This document shows positions 1-11,577 of a stretch of 64,000 nucleotides of DNA, piece after piece. Under the pieces are notes generated by a model. That model did no database searches. It had not been told where the DNA came from and saw only the letters and a program-made list of their open reading frames with translations. Made by a program: the position numbers and the translations under genes. The stretch's first letter is position 1. Each line of letters opens with the position of its first letter. Origin of the DNA: Rosa chinensis (Eukaryota; Streptophyta; Magnoliopsida; Rosales; Rosaceae). The stretch lies in contig NC_037092.1 of the NCBI RefSeq assembly GCF_002994745.2, positions 965,501 to 1,029,500 on the forward strand. The letters run 5' to 3'.

Positions 1-174
1 ACACTTAATTGTGTTGTGCAATGTAGTTCTGAGAAAAAAGTTATCACTTTGTTGACATTCGCACAACGGAACATTACTAATACCGTTGTACAATAGATTT
101 TACTTAAACACACAACAGAAGATTTCTGTTCCGTTGTGTGATTAGTGTTGTGTGATTAAATTTTTGTAGTAGTG
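1..174. mobile_element. Right end of a CACTA (En/Spm) transposon, cut by window edge
   Basis: The segment ends in TTTTTGTAGTAGTG, the inverse of the CACTACTACAAAAA terminus typical of plant CACTA elements. Inside it are several copies, in both orientations, of a subterminal motif around ACACAACGGA / CCGTTGTGTG. The rest of the element lies left of the window. The 3-bp target duplication on this side would be TAT (175-177). No transposase coding is visible in the short part present. Confidence 0.75.
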
Positions 175-1615
175 TATTGAACATGCAAAATCATAGTCTA
201 GAAAGCTAGCTAATCAAGAACACATTCAATGCATGAAGAACAAAGAAAGGATGTCAACCAAAGTGCACAACCTAGTTATGAATAAGTTCACCTATTTGCA
301 ATCCTCCTTAATTGATTTCGACTTTTGTCCAAAGCCTTTACTACTTAAATTAGCTCCAATTTCATGCATATATCCTAAGTTGGCCACCAAAGAACATAAA
401 CATATAAAAGTTTTCTATAAAACAAAATCAATTAAGCAATCTCACATAAGCAACATATAAATCAACATACAAAAATCACAACTTTATTTCAAAACATAAA
501 AATGGGCTTTAAACTTTGCCCTTAATGTCATATTAACTAGAATTCATAACTCTACGAATCAAACAAAGGAAAAGAAAAGAAAGTTTGAAATACACCATGA
601 AAGATGGATGACAAGCCTTGAGACGAAGAACTTGAAGATCCTTGAAAGCAAGCAATCTTCTAGGGACGACACAAGGGTGGATGGTGGTTAGGATCTTGAT
701 GTATTGCATGACTTCTTCTCCTCCTTGGTTGAGACGCAGAGCTTCTGAAGACTAGAGAATGGAGAGAATTTTTCTGATGTTTATTTTCTGAGTAAGAGAG
801 GTGTGTTGTGTTGTGGTGTTGTCAGTGGTTGTGTGATGGTGTCTAGAATTGTGTAGAGAATGCTCCTATTTATAAGAGGATGGTAACTTAGTCTCCAAGT
901 CTTCAAGATTGATCCACACAGCATTAGCCAATCAGATAAAGCCACGTCAGCTCTGCTATGTCATCCAACTAATAAGAAACCTCCAATTTAACACCTTGAT
1001 TTAGGGAGATTATTTTTGAATTAATTGCATGATTATTTTCTGATTTATCTCCTCAAATAACTATCCAATCATGCCACACAGCTTCGACCAATCACAGAAT
1101 GCCATGTCAGCTCTGTTGAGTCATCCAGCCAATCAAAAGCCTCCAAAATAAGTCCATAATCCTTCAAAATATATTATTGCTGATTTTCCAAGATTTTATC
1201 TGATTTTTCTCTTAATTTTCGGCCAAAATACTCTTGAGTGAAAATAAGAATGAATCTGGACTTGTTTTGGACATTTTCTCCCTTAAATCTCTCCATGGCG
1301 TCATTATCCTTGATCCTCTCTTGATTTTTGACATTAACTCCATGATTTTTCACATTATCTCCATGATTTCCCATGCAAAAATCAGATTTAATCTCCCATA
1401 ATATCTCCCACGTCATCTTCAAGCCATGTGGTTTCCTAGTACCATCAGGACTCCTCTCTTTTCGCCATGTGTTTTCATTTCAGCTTATTTCTTCTCCATT
1501 TATTCCATTGTACCTAGAAAATAAAAACTAAATTAAAATTTAATTATTTAAGGAAATAACTAAGTAAAATATGAGGAAATAATTATTAAAATGTCGCATT
1601 AAAATGCTCCTATCA
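175..1615 (-). mobile_element. Long LTR (partial) of a Ty3-type retrotransposon
   Basis: Read on the minus strand, a purine-rich tract (1616-1628, CAGGGGGAT) is followed at 1615 by TGATAGGAGCATTTTAATG, which looks like a polypurine tract plus the start of a 3' LTR of a Tat/Athila/Ogre-like Ty3 element. A TATA box lies at 867-874, followed by a CT/CA-rich leader. Two roughly 80-bp imperfect copies of a CCAATCA...GTCAGCTCTG block (about 900-985 and 1070-1150) lie in the U3-like part. The CACTA end at 174 interrupts it, so the LTR's own 3' end is not seen. No gag or pol is present. Assignment to Ty3 is inference. Confidence 0.5.
867..874 (-). promoter_or_regulatory. TATA box of the LTR
   Basis: The minus strand reads CTTATAAATAGGAGC, a classic plant TATA box, about 740 bases inside the LTR start and upstream of a CT/CA-rich untranslated leader. 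It would drive leftward transcription of the retrotransposon. Confidence 0.5.
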
Positions 1616-1628
1616 ATCCCCCTGATGT

Positions 1629-2013
1629 ACTAGGTCATTCTAGTCTGTGTTTGCTATGAATGAATTCATTCTTTACTTAAAAAAAAGTATCTAAAATGTC
1701 GTTATGGTGAAATATCAAAATCAAATAAAAGGAAATTAGAAAAGAAAAAAAGGAGTGGGTCAAAAATACAAATTCAATCAAAAAATTGTTGGAGATAGTT
1801 TCCTAACTTTTATTCTCTTTAGTTGCTGAAATTTGAGATTAAAAAATATTAAGTATCTACTATATTACTCTGGGCATCGCATGTGTATGACGCTAGTAAT
1901 AATAATAATAATAATAATAATAATCCTTTCAGAAAAGAAAAAAAAAATATTATTATTATTATAGTTCATAAGACACAAGAATTTTGATAAATCTCGCAGT
2001 GACAAACTACATG
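1629..2013. other. Gene-free A/T-rich stretch with AAT microsatellite
   Basis: No coding potential is seen. It holds an (AAT)n microsatellite at 1897-1924, followed about 25 bases later by a short ATT run that could pair with it as a hairpin. The sequence ends at the CACTA element's AGA target duplication (2014-2016). Confidence 0.6.
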
Positions 2014-2030
2014 AGACACTACAAAAAAAA

Positions 2031-2310
2031 ATTCAAATTGCCACGGCGCTGTGCCGTCGCGTAAAGTGAAATTGCCGTCGCGAAAGACCAATGGCGACGG
2101 CTAGGCGACGGCAATTGCGCCGATGTCGTTGGGGGCGTCGCCATTGATATTAGCGACGGCTAATGCACCGTCGCAAGCTTATTAGCGACGGCAAGACGTT
2201 GCCGTCGCAAGCATTTTGCGACTAAAAAATGCCGTCGCAAGTATCTATAGCGACGCCACCGACGGCTACCAAAACTTTGCGACGGTGAAATTGCCGTCGC
2301 AAAATTTTAT
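2031..2310. repeat. CACTA subterminal repeat array
   Basis: More than ten copies of a GCGACGGC / GCCGTCGC core occur in both orientations within about 280 bases of the left terminus. A matching, less dense array lies near the right end (6458-6600). In this family such arrays are transposase-binding sites. The local GC content is far above the flanking DNA. Confidence 0.75.
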
Positions 2311-3568
2311 TTATGAATAAAAAAAAAATCTAGCATGCAAATATGCATTGCCAGATTTTTTTTTTTTTTTAATAAAAGATGTACAAAAAGGAATTAAACA
2401 TATATTGAAAAGGGAATGTTACATTTTGATTTTTCTCATGAATGTTACAAAAGAAATGAAGCTCTTATACAAGAGTTTACAAGATAATACAAGGTACTTT
2501 TCTTCCTCTACTTCAAGAAAAGCTTTGCAGGGATCTTCCTCCATCTTCCTCAAGATATGTGTCCGTTTTCTATCTACATAGATAAGTGAAAAGTTTTCAG
2601 ATAGAGAAACATAAATCAAGTGAAGAGAGGGAGGATGAGCATGAGAATTGGGACTACACTTACTGATATGAAAGTTCAGGCAAATTGACTGGTGCTTAAA
2701 CCCGCGCGATGCTGCGGGGATTTTTTTTTTTCTCATGAAACCCTGTAAAAGAGAAGACACAGGACAGAGAAGGCTATAGATCCAATATACTCCAAAAAAA
2801 CTACAAACTCAAAAGTCAAAATAAGACAGGTTACAAATAAATCACATACATACACCTAGCATATATGTGTTTCCAATCAGCAAAAGAAAGTATAACATTC
2901 AGTTTGGAGCATAAAGTTTATGCACTCCACTGGAACAATGAGATTTCTTAAAAGATATTATTTCACACACCTTATTCTACCAATTTCTATGGTATGATGC
3001 TATCAAAAACATAATTTCATCAAATTGGCAATGTCATTGAGCACAATAAACTACAAACACCCATTATGTAATTCTTTATTGGGTTGAAAATGAAAGATGT
3101 TTCTTGGTTCTAGAAAGAACCATTTTGAATAATTATAAACTGACTTTGGAACAATGAAGTAAACTTTTGACACCCATATTCCTGTTCTGAACACCCACAT
3201 AGAACAGAAACATAGAGTTTAGCTCTGAGTTGGACATAGAAAAGTGACAAAGTGATTTCAGAAGATAAAAAGAATTGAAAAGGATATATTAGAAAGTACT
3301 GAAGCTCAACCTAAATTATGAAATGATAGTCTGTGCTGCTGGTTGTATTCAATATATGATGCATTTGCAGGTCAAATGGCTCATAGACATACCATGGAAA
3401 TGAAAACAAATATGCATTAGGCATTTCTTCAATTTCAGGCACAAATTTAACCTAAAGATCACCAAGGTTTTGCATCAATTACCAGAAGACACCATATGAA
3501 GGGGTATCTTTGGTAATAACTGCTGGAAACAGATTCTTACCATAAACCCAAAATTTTAAACAATCTTG

Positions 3569-3820
3569 ATTACTTTCGTATTCATTATTTCACCCAAAAG
3601 CAATCAACCATTTAATTTTTTTTTGTTCTGAAATTGAGTCGTGTTTTTAAGTAATATATATCAGATATTATATATCATTTTAATGATACTCCAGCATTAC
3701 TTTCGTATTCATTATTTCACCCAAAAGCAATCAACCATTTAATTTTTTTTTGTTCTGAAATTGAGTCGAGTTTTTAAGAAATATATGTCAGATATTATAT
3801 ATCATTTTAATGATACTCAT
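3569..3820. repeat. 127-bp direct tandem duplication
   Basis: Two adjacent copies (3569-3695 and 3696-about 3820), both starting ATTACTTTCGTATTC and ending in ATTTTAATGATACTC, differ at only a few positions by eye. This is a recent duplication inside the CACTA element, with no coding sequence. Confidence 0.85.
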
Positions 3821-4711
3821 TTGTATAGAAACTTGATCAGAGGTATCCGCAGCTATAGGTTTGTATAAAATCATTTGTATATTGAATATGTATCTTTGCG
3901 ACACAGATAAATACTCAACATAATCAGAAAGTTTAATCAAAATGTTAAAACACTTTCTCAGACTTGCATATAGTTATCCTAAAGATTTGTTTAACAGATG
4001 AGAGAGAAGATTTTTTTTTCATAATTAGAAGCTGTAGGAATCACAACAAACCTAATTCCTGGATATCCACTTTATCAAGAACAAATTTATAAATCCCAGA
4101 TCAATATAACCTTCGACTCAATCTTTGGACATTATTATCTCCATCAATTCAGCATGTGAGAGTTCAAACAGAAGATTAAGAGACTATCAAAGTATCCATC
4201 ATCAGTACAAACATAAATCTTGAGTTTTCATGTCATTGAAGTCAAATTTTGAAGACCATACCGCTGTACTACCTGAGGCTGTTGCGAATATCTTCACTCA
4301 TCCAATACCCAAGTCCCACAAGAAAGAAACAAAATAAAAAGACGCTTGAAGCTTAAAATTGTAAATCCAACTATATTTTTATATTTAATCAGGAAAGAGG
4401 TAATTGTATTACCTAAAAATTAACAGTGTGTGAAGGCAGCACAAATATATAGAATTTACAGAATAAGCTCTCACAAACAGGGACATTCAAGTTTGAATTA
4501 CTGACCTGAATTTAGATAAATTGAAAATCCTGACAACTGATGAGAAGAATACAATTTGTATTCCTTTTGAATAAGAAGCAGCTCAGATTGTTGGAATATT
4601 GTTTAGCCTGCCTTCATATTCTCACTGGAATATACTGCAAGCAGAACATCATGCAAATAAACATATTAATATATAGGAAACTAACCCAGAAACAAAAAAC
4701 ATGATGAAACA

Positions 4712-4743
4712 CCCCCCCCCCCCCCCCAAAAAAAAAAAAAAAA
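4712..4743. repeat. C16 run directly joined to A16 run
   Basis: A pure run of C is followed at once by a pure run of A within the CACTA interior. Such junctions are prone to slippage and sequencing error, so the exact lengths should not be trusted. Confidence 0.8.
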
Positions 4744-6080
4744 CAAATGCCACAAAATTGCATGCAATCCGACAATAAACATAAATGCATAATTTAAACA
4801 AACCATAATGCATAAATAATCTCATTTGAGCTAAGAAGCAGCAACAATATTTATTCAAATACCTGAAATTGAACAGACACATAAACAATTAATTAACCAA
4901 CCCCGAACGCAAGCCATAAGCAAATTACAGAAAACGCATAGCAAGTGGAAGAGTTATTGGTCAGTTCTATCTTGAATCTGAGCTCTGATGAACTTCCAAC
5001 AAATTACTGTTTAAAGAAGTTGCTCTGCAATGCTGGTGAAGGATTACACAACGATAGTGGAGGGAAGTGGTGGAGGTTAGGTGATATATACACCGCAGCT
5101 AAACTCTACACCTAGAAAGACTTTGTTACGTGTAAGGAAACTGTTTTTTCCACTCCTTAGGGGGCAACTAAGCAAAAGTCAGAGCAAAAGGCAGGAGCAA
5201 ACAGAACTAACTCTTAGATAAATGATAAGAGTTATCTCACAATTCAATCACTCGATCAAACAATTACGAAAACTAAAGCACCAAAATTTCGAAATTTGAG
5301 AAAGTAAAACTGAGCCCTAATTACGATACTTTAGCTATTGAGCAATTAAGTAAGCATTTCTAACAATTCTTCCCGCAATTTCCATGAAACAAATCAAAAT
5401 TAAACATGATCCAAATTTCATAATCGGTAAAAATGTAAGCTTGGCTCAGATTTTGCAATCCCAAATCAAATGAGTTATTGGGTTTATTATAATTGGGATT
5501 GAATTAAAATTCATGGTGTGCCCTAAATCTAATTACCTGAGACGGATGAAGCCCTGAAGCTTGTGGAATCTTGTTCGTCTGCTTCTGTTTTCTGCAAAGC
5601 CCAATCCAGTTGCAAAGTGTCTGTGACTAATGAGAAGCCAGAATGGTGCTAAAAAGCACAAAGTTGCAAGCTTGGGAAATTGATTCTAGAGTATCCGAAG
5701 ACCTGAAAGAAATTGTGAATTAAACCACAAATCCAAATAAACCAACCCTTTAATCATCGATTAGGAAAAACTGGTACATTCATTAAAACTCGTACATTCA
5801 TTATTAGAACCAAGAGAAACTGAGAAAGGCAGCGAACAACTTACCAAGCTTGAAGATTTTTGAATCGAACCAAGAGTCCAAGAGCAAGACCAGTTGACCA
5901 AAAGCTCGAGACTTCAATTGAAAACCCAGAAATCCATGATAGAGTGAGAACCCAGATAGATCGATTGAAAAAAATAAACCCAGAAATTCAACTTACCAAA
6001 TTCCAATATCTTCAACCCAGAAATCCGCGTGCTTCCGATGAACCTCACGTTTCTGGTGAACTGTCTCACCTGGAATATGA

Positions 6081-6350
6081 GAGCTGCAAGTCCATCGTGA
6101 GGAAACTAGTGCTAAACTAGAGGAGATCCAAGCTTCCATACGCGATTCCATGGCTGCTTCCTTCGCTAGTTTCAAAACCCTCTTATTGGATGATTTCAAG
6201 CAGCAGCTCACCTCCTTCATCAAAGAGACCCGCGGTACGCCTCAACCACAGGCCACTAAGCACGGCGATCGACGTCGACGTAGCCATCACCCATCTGCGT
6301 GTTTGCTCTGTGACGAGAGGAAGAGAACGAGAGAGGAAACCAGATCTGGA
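6081..6350 (+). other. Possible captured coding fragment in CACTA element
   Basis: From the codon after a TGA at 6078-6080, an open frame encodes a charged, helix-prone segment (...REETSAKLEEIQASIRDS...ASFKTLLLDDFKQQL) without an obvious start. The heptad-like pattern resembles the N-terminal coiled coil of plant retrotransposon Gag proteins, but I cannot name a source. It ends in low-complexity codons near the element's right subterminal repeats. It could be a transduplicated exon or chance. Confidence 0.2.
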
Positions 6351-6643
6351 TCTGGCTTTTATCGTTTTTTTTTTCTTTTCTTTTTTTCCCCCTCATACTC
6401 GAATCTTATTGCCTAAAACAAGCGATGGCTTGTTAGCTCTGTCGCAATTGACACAAGTACATGCGACGGCATGTATATGCAGTCGCAATTGATAAGAATA
6501 GAAACGACGGTGATGCAAAGCCGTCGCATCTTATTTTTGAGTTCGCGACGGCAGTAATTGCAGTCGTTAAAGGAGGACCATTAGCTACGGCAAATCTGCG
6601 CCGTGGCCCTTTGCTGTAGCCAATTGAATTCTTTTTTGTAGTG

Positions 6644-7370
6644 AGACCCTCATTGCTGCCGTTAAAACTCAACGAAGCATTTTGTAGAGCAAAATAGACA
6701 AATAGAAGTGACTGTGACCAACTATAAGGGACATATTAAAAAGGGGTAATTCCCTTTTGCCCAAAAATCCTATGTATTATGCCCAAATGCACCCGTATCT
6801 TACTATTTGCTTAGGAAAAGACTAAAACGGGGTAGTTCCTATGCTATCCTGAGCTTTAGAGCTTTTGTCTACCTGAGAAACTTCATTAAAAAACAAAAAT
6901 GAAAACAAGACTAGCCTTTAACATGCCCAAGTTTTTCTCCTAACGGCTCCCTGCCTAGCGGATACTTTAACAGGCGGAATCACTGTTGCTTGTCTAATCT
7001 TAGTTTTAAAACTGGTTTTTTTCTGGTAGGCAAAACTTTTCAAACTTCAGACTGCATATAGGAAACGGATAGTGATAGCTATGGATAGAATGCAAAACTA
7101 TGAAACAGATAGTGATAGCTAAAGCTATTTGATTTTGCTACTTTTGACAAAATGGGTGGGTATTCCTTATTTTATTTATTCAACAGAAATACATGCTAGA
7201 AATCCAGAGCCTCATTCTCAGGTAAACAGCAAAAGGCTGTTTAGCTATCCATAAGAATGAAAACAGGTACTTACTTGTAATGAAAGCACACTACTACACA
7301 CCAAACAGGAAAACACACTGCTACTATGGCTTTCGTATTCTTTGAGAGAAGACTCTTCTACTCAATTTTT
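6644..7370. other. Gene-free stretch between CACTA element and pararetrovirus promoter
   Basis: No gene is recognised. Short near-repeats of GATAGTGATAGCTA occur around 7070-7125. The right part may be the leader region downstream of the viral promoter, but I cannot place the virus-host border. Confidence 0.4.
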
Positions 7371-7398
7371 CGATGCCTTACAACTGAAACTTAAAACT

Positions 7399-7410
7399 CC
7401 TTATATAGAG
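7399..7410 (-). promoter_or_regulatory. 35S-like TATA box of the pararetrovirus
   Basis: The minus strand reads CTCTCTATATAAGGAG, very close to the TATA region of caulimovirus pregenomic (35S-type) promoters. It lies about 235 bases past the last viral coding segment, where the promoter sits in circular caulimovirid genomes. Transcription would run leftward out of the integrated copy. Confidence 0.65.
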
Positions 7411-7643
7411 AGCGGAACTCAAACTATAATTCAAAACATAAAAATGTACAGGACAACTCCGTGAATTTTTGCTTTTCTGAGTGCTCCTGCTGGTGGAGGT
7501 CGGATGGAGAAAAACAAAAGCAGGTAGGTGAAGTGTTTCTCTTTTTTGAAAGCAAAAGTAGCCTTTAACTTTTAAAAGGTCAAAAGTGCTACAGTTACTA
7601 ATTTGGTGTTTTTCTTCTTTCACCTGTAGCTTCACCCGTGATA

Positions 7644-8408
7644 CTACATATTCTTGTCTGTTTCTGAATGGTAGCCAAAAACAAAGGAGCTGTTGTCTGC
7701 TTGGGCCATTCTAACAGTGGTAGCATTATCTTCGACGTCTGTATCAACATACATCTTGTAGTGGTTGTCATTTTCAAGCTTTTCCACCCAGTGCATGCAT
7801 GCCATAGTCGAATCTATCTCTTTTCTGGTGAGAGATAAGAATAGGTCACTGCTGACTACGTCAGGATGATCGTATGCAGTGATAATAATTTTTTGTCCTG
7901 CTGCCAGGAAGGTATTGCTGATATATTCAGAGATGATCTTTTTGATGTATTCTAGAGCCATGGCTTTCATCCATGGGATGCTTGAGTTTGGTTGGCCATT
8001 GTACCCTACACAGGCTGGTTAAAGATATTTTCTTTGAATTATTCTCACATAATGATATGGAGGAATATATTCAACCTCACCGTTTGCCTTTTGGATCCAT
8101 TCTGTAGGAGTGGATCTAAACTTCAGACGAAGCATACAGTCATTTTTCCTGATATTTTTAACTGTGTTGACAATGATAGGTGGCAAACCCTTCAGATCAT
8201 CATTTGTTTTGGTCCACAAATTATGGACAAAACCATTTTCAACAAGCCAGAGCTTGTGTTCTTGAGGATGTTCACTCTGAACATTGACCAAGTATCTTCC
8301 AACATAAGGTCCTGAAACAATAAAGAGAGTGGGAGGAACTAGGTCTTCTGAATTGTGTCTTCCTATCAGATTATGGAATTCATGCCAGTCTGATTCATTA
8401 AGTGCCAT
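7644..8408 (-). pseudogene. Pararetroviral C-terminal domain / ORF2-like region, broken
   Basis: Two open segments (8408-8019 and 7970-7644) in the same orientation are separated by a break near 8017, so they were probably one frame of about 250 residues. The first half contains aromatic-rich motifs (FIVSGPYVGRYLV, KLWLVENGFVHNLW); the second ends shortly before the viral promoter. I recognise no catalytic motif. By position it matches the ORF after RNase H in florendovirus-type genomes, or the end of a petuvirus-like polyprotein. The segment 8409-8640, linking it to RNase H, also reads as degraded coding. Confidence 0.5.
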
Positions 8409-8650
8409 GATAGGGATCCTAGCACTTTCAGGACTTTCTAGGAAGTGAATTTTTTTCTTTTCTTATAGCACTCTGCTGTGTATGAACTTCTTCAAATTGT
8501 GGCCTAGCATTTTCATAAAGTTCTTCAATTAGTGCAAAGAGAGCTGGGAACATCAGACCACTGCTTCTTTCTTGAAAGGCGAATAAAAGATTATCTAAGA
8601 TTGCCTTCTAGTGATAAGCTAGCCTCCTGCCAATTCTGAACACAGGAATA

Positions 8651-10193
8651 TCAAAAGTTCTTAGTATAATTAAAAACATTTATAACTCTAGTTGGAGTTG
8701 GTCTGCTTTTTGGCAAAGCAGCAGCCGTCAATGGTCTTGATGAGCCTTTACCGTCTACCGTTTGAGACGGGCTAGCCAATCCTTTACCCTGGGATTGATA
8801 AGTTGTAGCTAGTCCTTTTGGACTTAGCAGAAACCATTTAAGAATTTTTTCTTTGGTTTCTTTGGGATCTTCTTCAGGTTCATGCTCTTTCCCAGTTCTT
8901 CTGCTTCTGGGATTACGACCTTTGTCGTCATTGCTTTGGCTAAACATTGCCATTTCTCTGGTCAATGCGTCTGAAAGATAATTCTTGTTTCCTGCAATTA
9001 ATTCAACAATATAATCATATTGGTTAAGAAACAATTGCCAGTTAGCTAATCTTCCTCTGTCAGCAGCTTTATCAAGTTTAAAATTTTTGAAATTCTTTAC
9101 TCTAGCACAATCGGTGCGAACAGTGAGAGTTTTCCAAGAAAAGCTGGAGAATTTAAAATCGTTTTCTTGACAGCCAAAATTTCTTTTTCCCCTGTGGGAT
9201 AATTCAGTTCTGCAGGGCTGAACTTGCCACTACAAAATTTGCAAATCTTTTCTATGTTAGTTCCAGGCGTTTTTGCTAGGACTACACCAGACCAGTAATT
9301 ATCACTCGCATATGTTTGGAGGATAATTTCATCATTCTCTTCTGGTTGTTGGAGAGGAGGGAGGTTTTTGCAGAGATTTTTTATCTGCTTCACAATTTTT
9401 TCATCATCTTCTGTGAAGTTCCATTTTCTTTTGGAACTTGTCTTAGGAGATAACATTGCTGTTAACCCTGAAATTTTAGGGATGAAATCTCTCCCATAAT
9501 TTATGACACCAAGGAATCTCTCTCGACTCTTAGCATCAGGAATTCTATCTGGGAATTTCCAGATTTTCTCAAGAATATGTGGTTGGAGTTTTATCACTCC
9601 ATTCTTGATGTTTATTTCTAGGAAATCGACTTCATCGAGGATAAAGAAGATTTTCTTTTCTCCTAGGATAATTTCATGCTGAATTATCAGCTTTACAACC
9701 TCGTGGTGTGTTCTTCTCTATTTTTGGAGAAGACCAAAATGTCATCTATATAGACAACGCAGAACTCCGCAACATGTTTGAAGATGTTGTCCATCTTTCT
9801 TTGGAAGATTGAGGGAGCTTACTTTAGACCAAAAGGCATTACTAGCCATTCGTAATAACCTTGTGATGTTCCAAATCCAGTGAGAGGAATACTCTCAGGA
9901 TGCATCTTGACCTGCCAGAAACCCGACTTTGCATCTAATTTCGAAAAGACTTTAGCTCCTCTGAGCTGGTTGATCAACACTCTTACTTGAGCAATTTGAT
10001 AACCGTCTTTGACAGTCTTCTTGTTGACATCTCTGTAGTCAATCACCATTCTAGCTTTTCCTCTTAGATTTTCTGCATGATTTCTCACGTAGAATGCTGG
10101 AGCATGATGAGAGCTAGTGGAAGGTTGAATTAATCTCTTTTTCAGGAGATCTTCAATATCATTTCTGAATTCCTTTTGATCTTCCTCTTTGTA
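8651..10193 (-). pseudogene. Pararetroviral reverse transcriptase-RNase H, broken
   Basis: The RT begins just after an in-frame TAG (10191-10193). Visible blocks are a MVIDYRDVNKKT motif, KLDAKSGFWQV, WLVMPFGLK, and the catalytic YIDD box around 9740-9760. An in-frame TAA (9819-9821) follows PFGLK, and further frame breaks occur near 9690. RNase H follows, with ASDNYWSGVVLA and SGKFSPAELNYPTGEKE motifs (9597-9097), then a frame break, then the RNase H tail ELIAGNKNYLSDALTR (9034-8651). All blocks are in the usual caulimovirid order. At least four lesions make it non-functional. Confidence 0.8.
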
Positions 10194-11212
10194 CTAAGGA
10201 ATGGCTTTGACATGACAGATGGCATTCATGTCATGTAATCTCAATTCACAGACCACTAGGTCTTTTTCCCAAAACTTCTGAGAATTTGTATCAACATTCT
10301 GCTCGAGTAGTTTCTTGATTTTTTCAAGAGTGGGAATTTTCTGAGACTCAAGCTTATTCTGAAAATGCTTGAGGTTGTGCTCATGGATGAAACTAGCTTC
10401 TTCATCTTCACTAGTTCCTTCTTCTTCTTCTTCAGAAGATTCTTCAACAAGCAATTCTTCTTGTTGCTTGATTTGGAGTATGGGCTCGAGTTTGGGTTTG
10501 TAGGGGGTAAAATCACCACTATTCTGTTGCGATCTCTGATATTGGGTAGTAAAACCAGGACCTACTACACTTTTTGCCCGTGTAAGTCGGTCTGCCCAGA
10601 ACACCCGTTCTTCTTTTCTGAAGCCTATTTCTTCTTCATCCTGAATGAATCTTTGTTGGAGAATAAAATCATTTCCCAACAAGAAATCAGATCCTTGGCC
10701 TTCAGATTGCCAAACATTCTGGATGGTAAATGTTCCTCCACCAATGGTGACTTGAACATTTTTTGCTACTTTTTTCATGGTGAGATGGCTCCCATCAAAT
10801 GTAACACTAGTAGCTGATTTTTTCTTATCTTTTTCCAGAGTTCATCTGGAATTGCAAATCTCTTTGCAACAGTAAATCCTGATCCATTGTCTACAAAGGC
10901 ATGTAGATGATATTTTTTGTGATCAGGGAACTTTAGTCCAATCTCTATGTAGTTGCTGTATCTACTAGTAGAGACGACTTTTGAGGGCTGAAACTCATTT
11001 TGTTGAGCTTGTTCCTGAGGAATGAATGGTTTACATTCTTCTGGAATAATTTCTGGTGTTTCAACTAGTTCAATATCTTCATCGATTTTTTCTTCACCGA
11101 TGATTTCTTCCTTTATTTCTGAGGAAGATGGTTCCATGATTTCTTGGAACAGAGTTTCTACTTCTTTCGACTTTTGCTCAGCGAAATACTCTTCATATTC
11201 TTGTTCAACCAA
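10194..11212 (-). pseudogene. Pararetroviral aspartic protease region, broken
   Basis: The N-terminal half (11212-10775) carries the active-site region FVDNGSGFTVAKRF. Family members usually read D-T/S-G there, so the N is atypical and may be decay. The C-terminal half (10778-10194), in another frame, carries GSDFLLGNDFI, matching the second conserved loop of retroviral-type proteases. A long Glu-rich linker then leads to RT. A frameshift lies just upstream of 10800. The N-terminal half is preceded by a very acidic stretch. Confidence 0.65.
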
Positions 11213-11293
11213 CTGGCTGACAAGGCCATTCTTGGTTTTTCTTCTTGCTTTAGCTATGAAGCATTCTTTGTGATAAGTTTTTTTTGACTCTTC

Positions 11294-11563
11294 TCAAAAC
11301 ATAGGGAGACCATTCTTTTCGTGACATAGGCAGTAGTCACAAACGAATGTACCAGGGTTTACCAGATAAGAAGACATGAAGGATTCTGTCTTACTTTCTT
11401 CCCAGTTTTTGATTCTTAGAACATTCATTTGTCTGGATTCGAAGTACTCTACTTCAGAATCTATCTCAGACTCACCTGATGACTCTTCTTTTTCAGACCA
11501 GGCAGAATAAACTGACCTGTCGTCATCTTCATCACCAGAATAGACTATTTCATAGTTTTTCAT
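11294..11563 (-). pseudogene. Acidic linker between viral coat protein and protease
   Basis: An open segment rich in Asp, Glu and Ser (YSGDEDDDRSVYSAWSEKEE) ends with a Cys-rich CDYCLC motif. Acidic tails downstream of the zinc knuckle are common in caulimovirid coat protein precursors. The frame continues from the coat protein region only after a frameshift near 11600, so it is an internal part of a former polyprotein, not a separate gene. Confidence 0.5.
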
Positions 11564-11577
11564 GTTTGCTGTTTCTA

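Larger units (their letters stand above)
2017..6643. mobile_element. Complete non-autonomous CACTA transposon
   Basis: The left end reads CACTACAAAAAAAAA and the right end TTTTTTGTAGTG. Both are flanked by the trinucleotide AGA (2014-2016 and 6644-6646), the 3-bp target duplication of CACTA elements. Dense subterminal motifs (GCGACGGC and its complement) lie at 2031-2310 and 6458-6600. The 4.6 kb interior has no recognisable transposase (TNPD/TNPA-like) reading frame, so it would need a transposase in trans. It contains a 127-bp tandem duplication, a C16/A16 homopolymer junction and one possible captured coding fragment (6081-6350). Confidence 0.85.

Noticed and set aside
233..460. 75-codon plus-strand ORF
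   Set aside because: Lies antisense inside the LTR remnant, no family resemblance.
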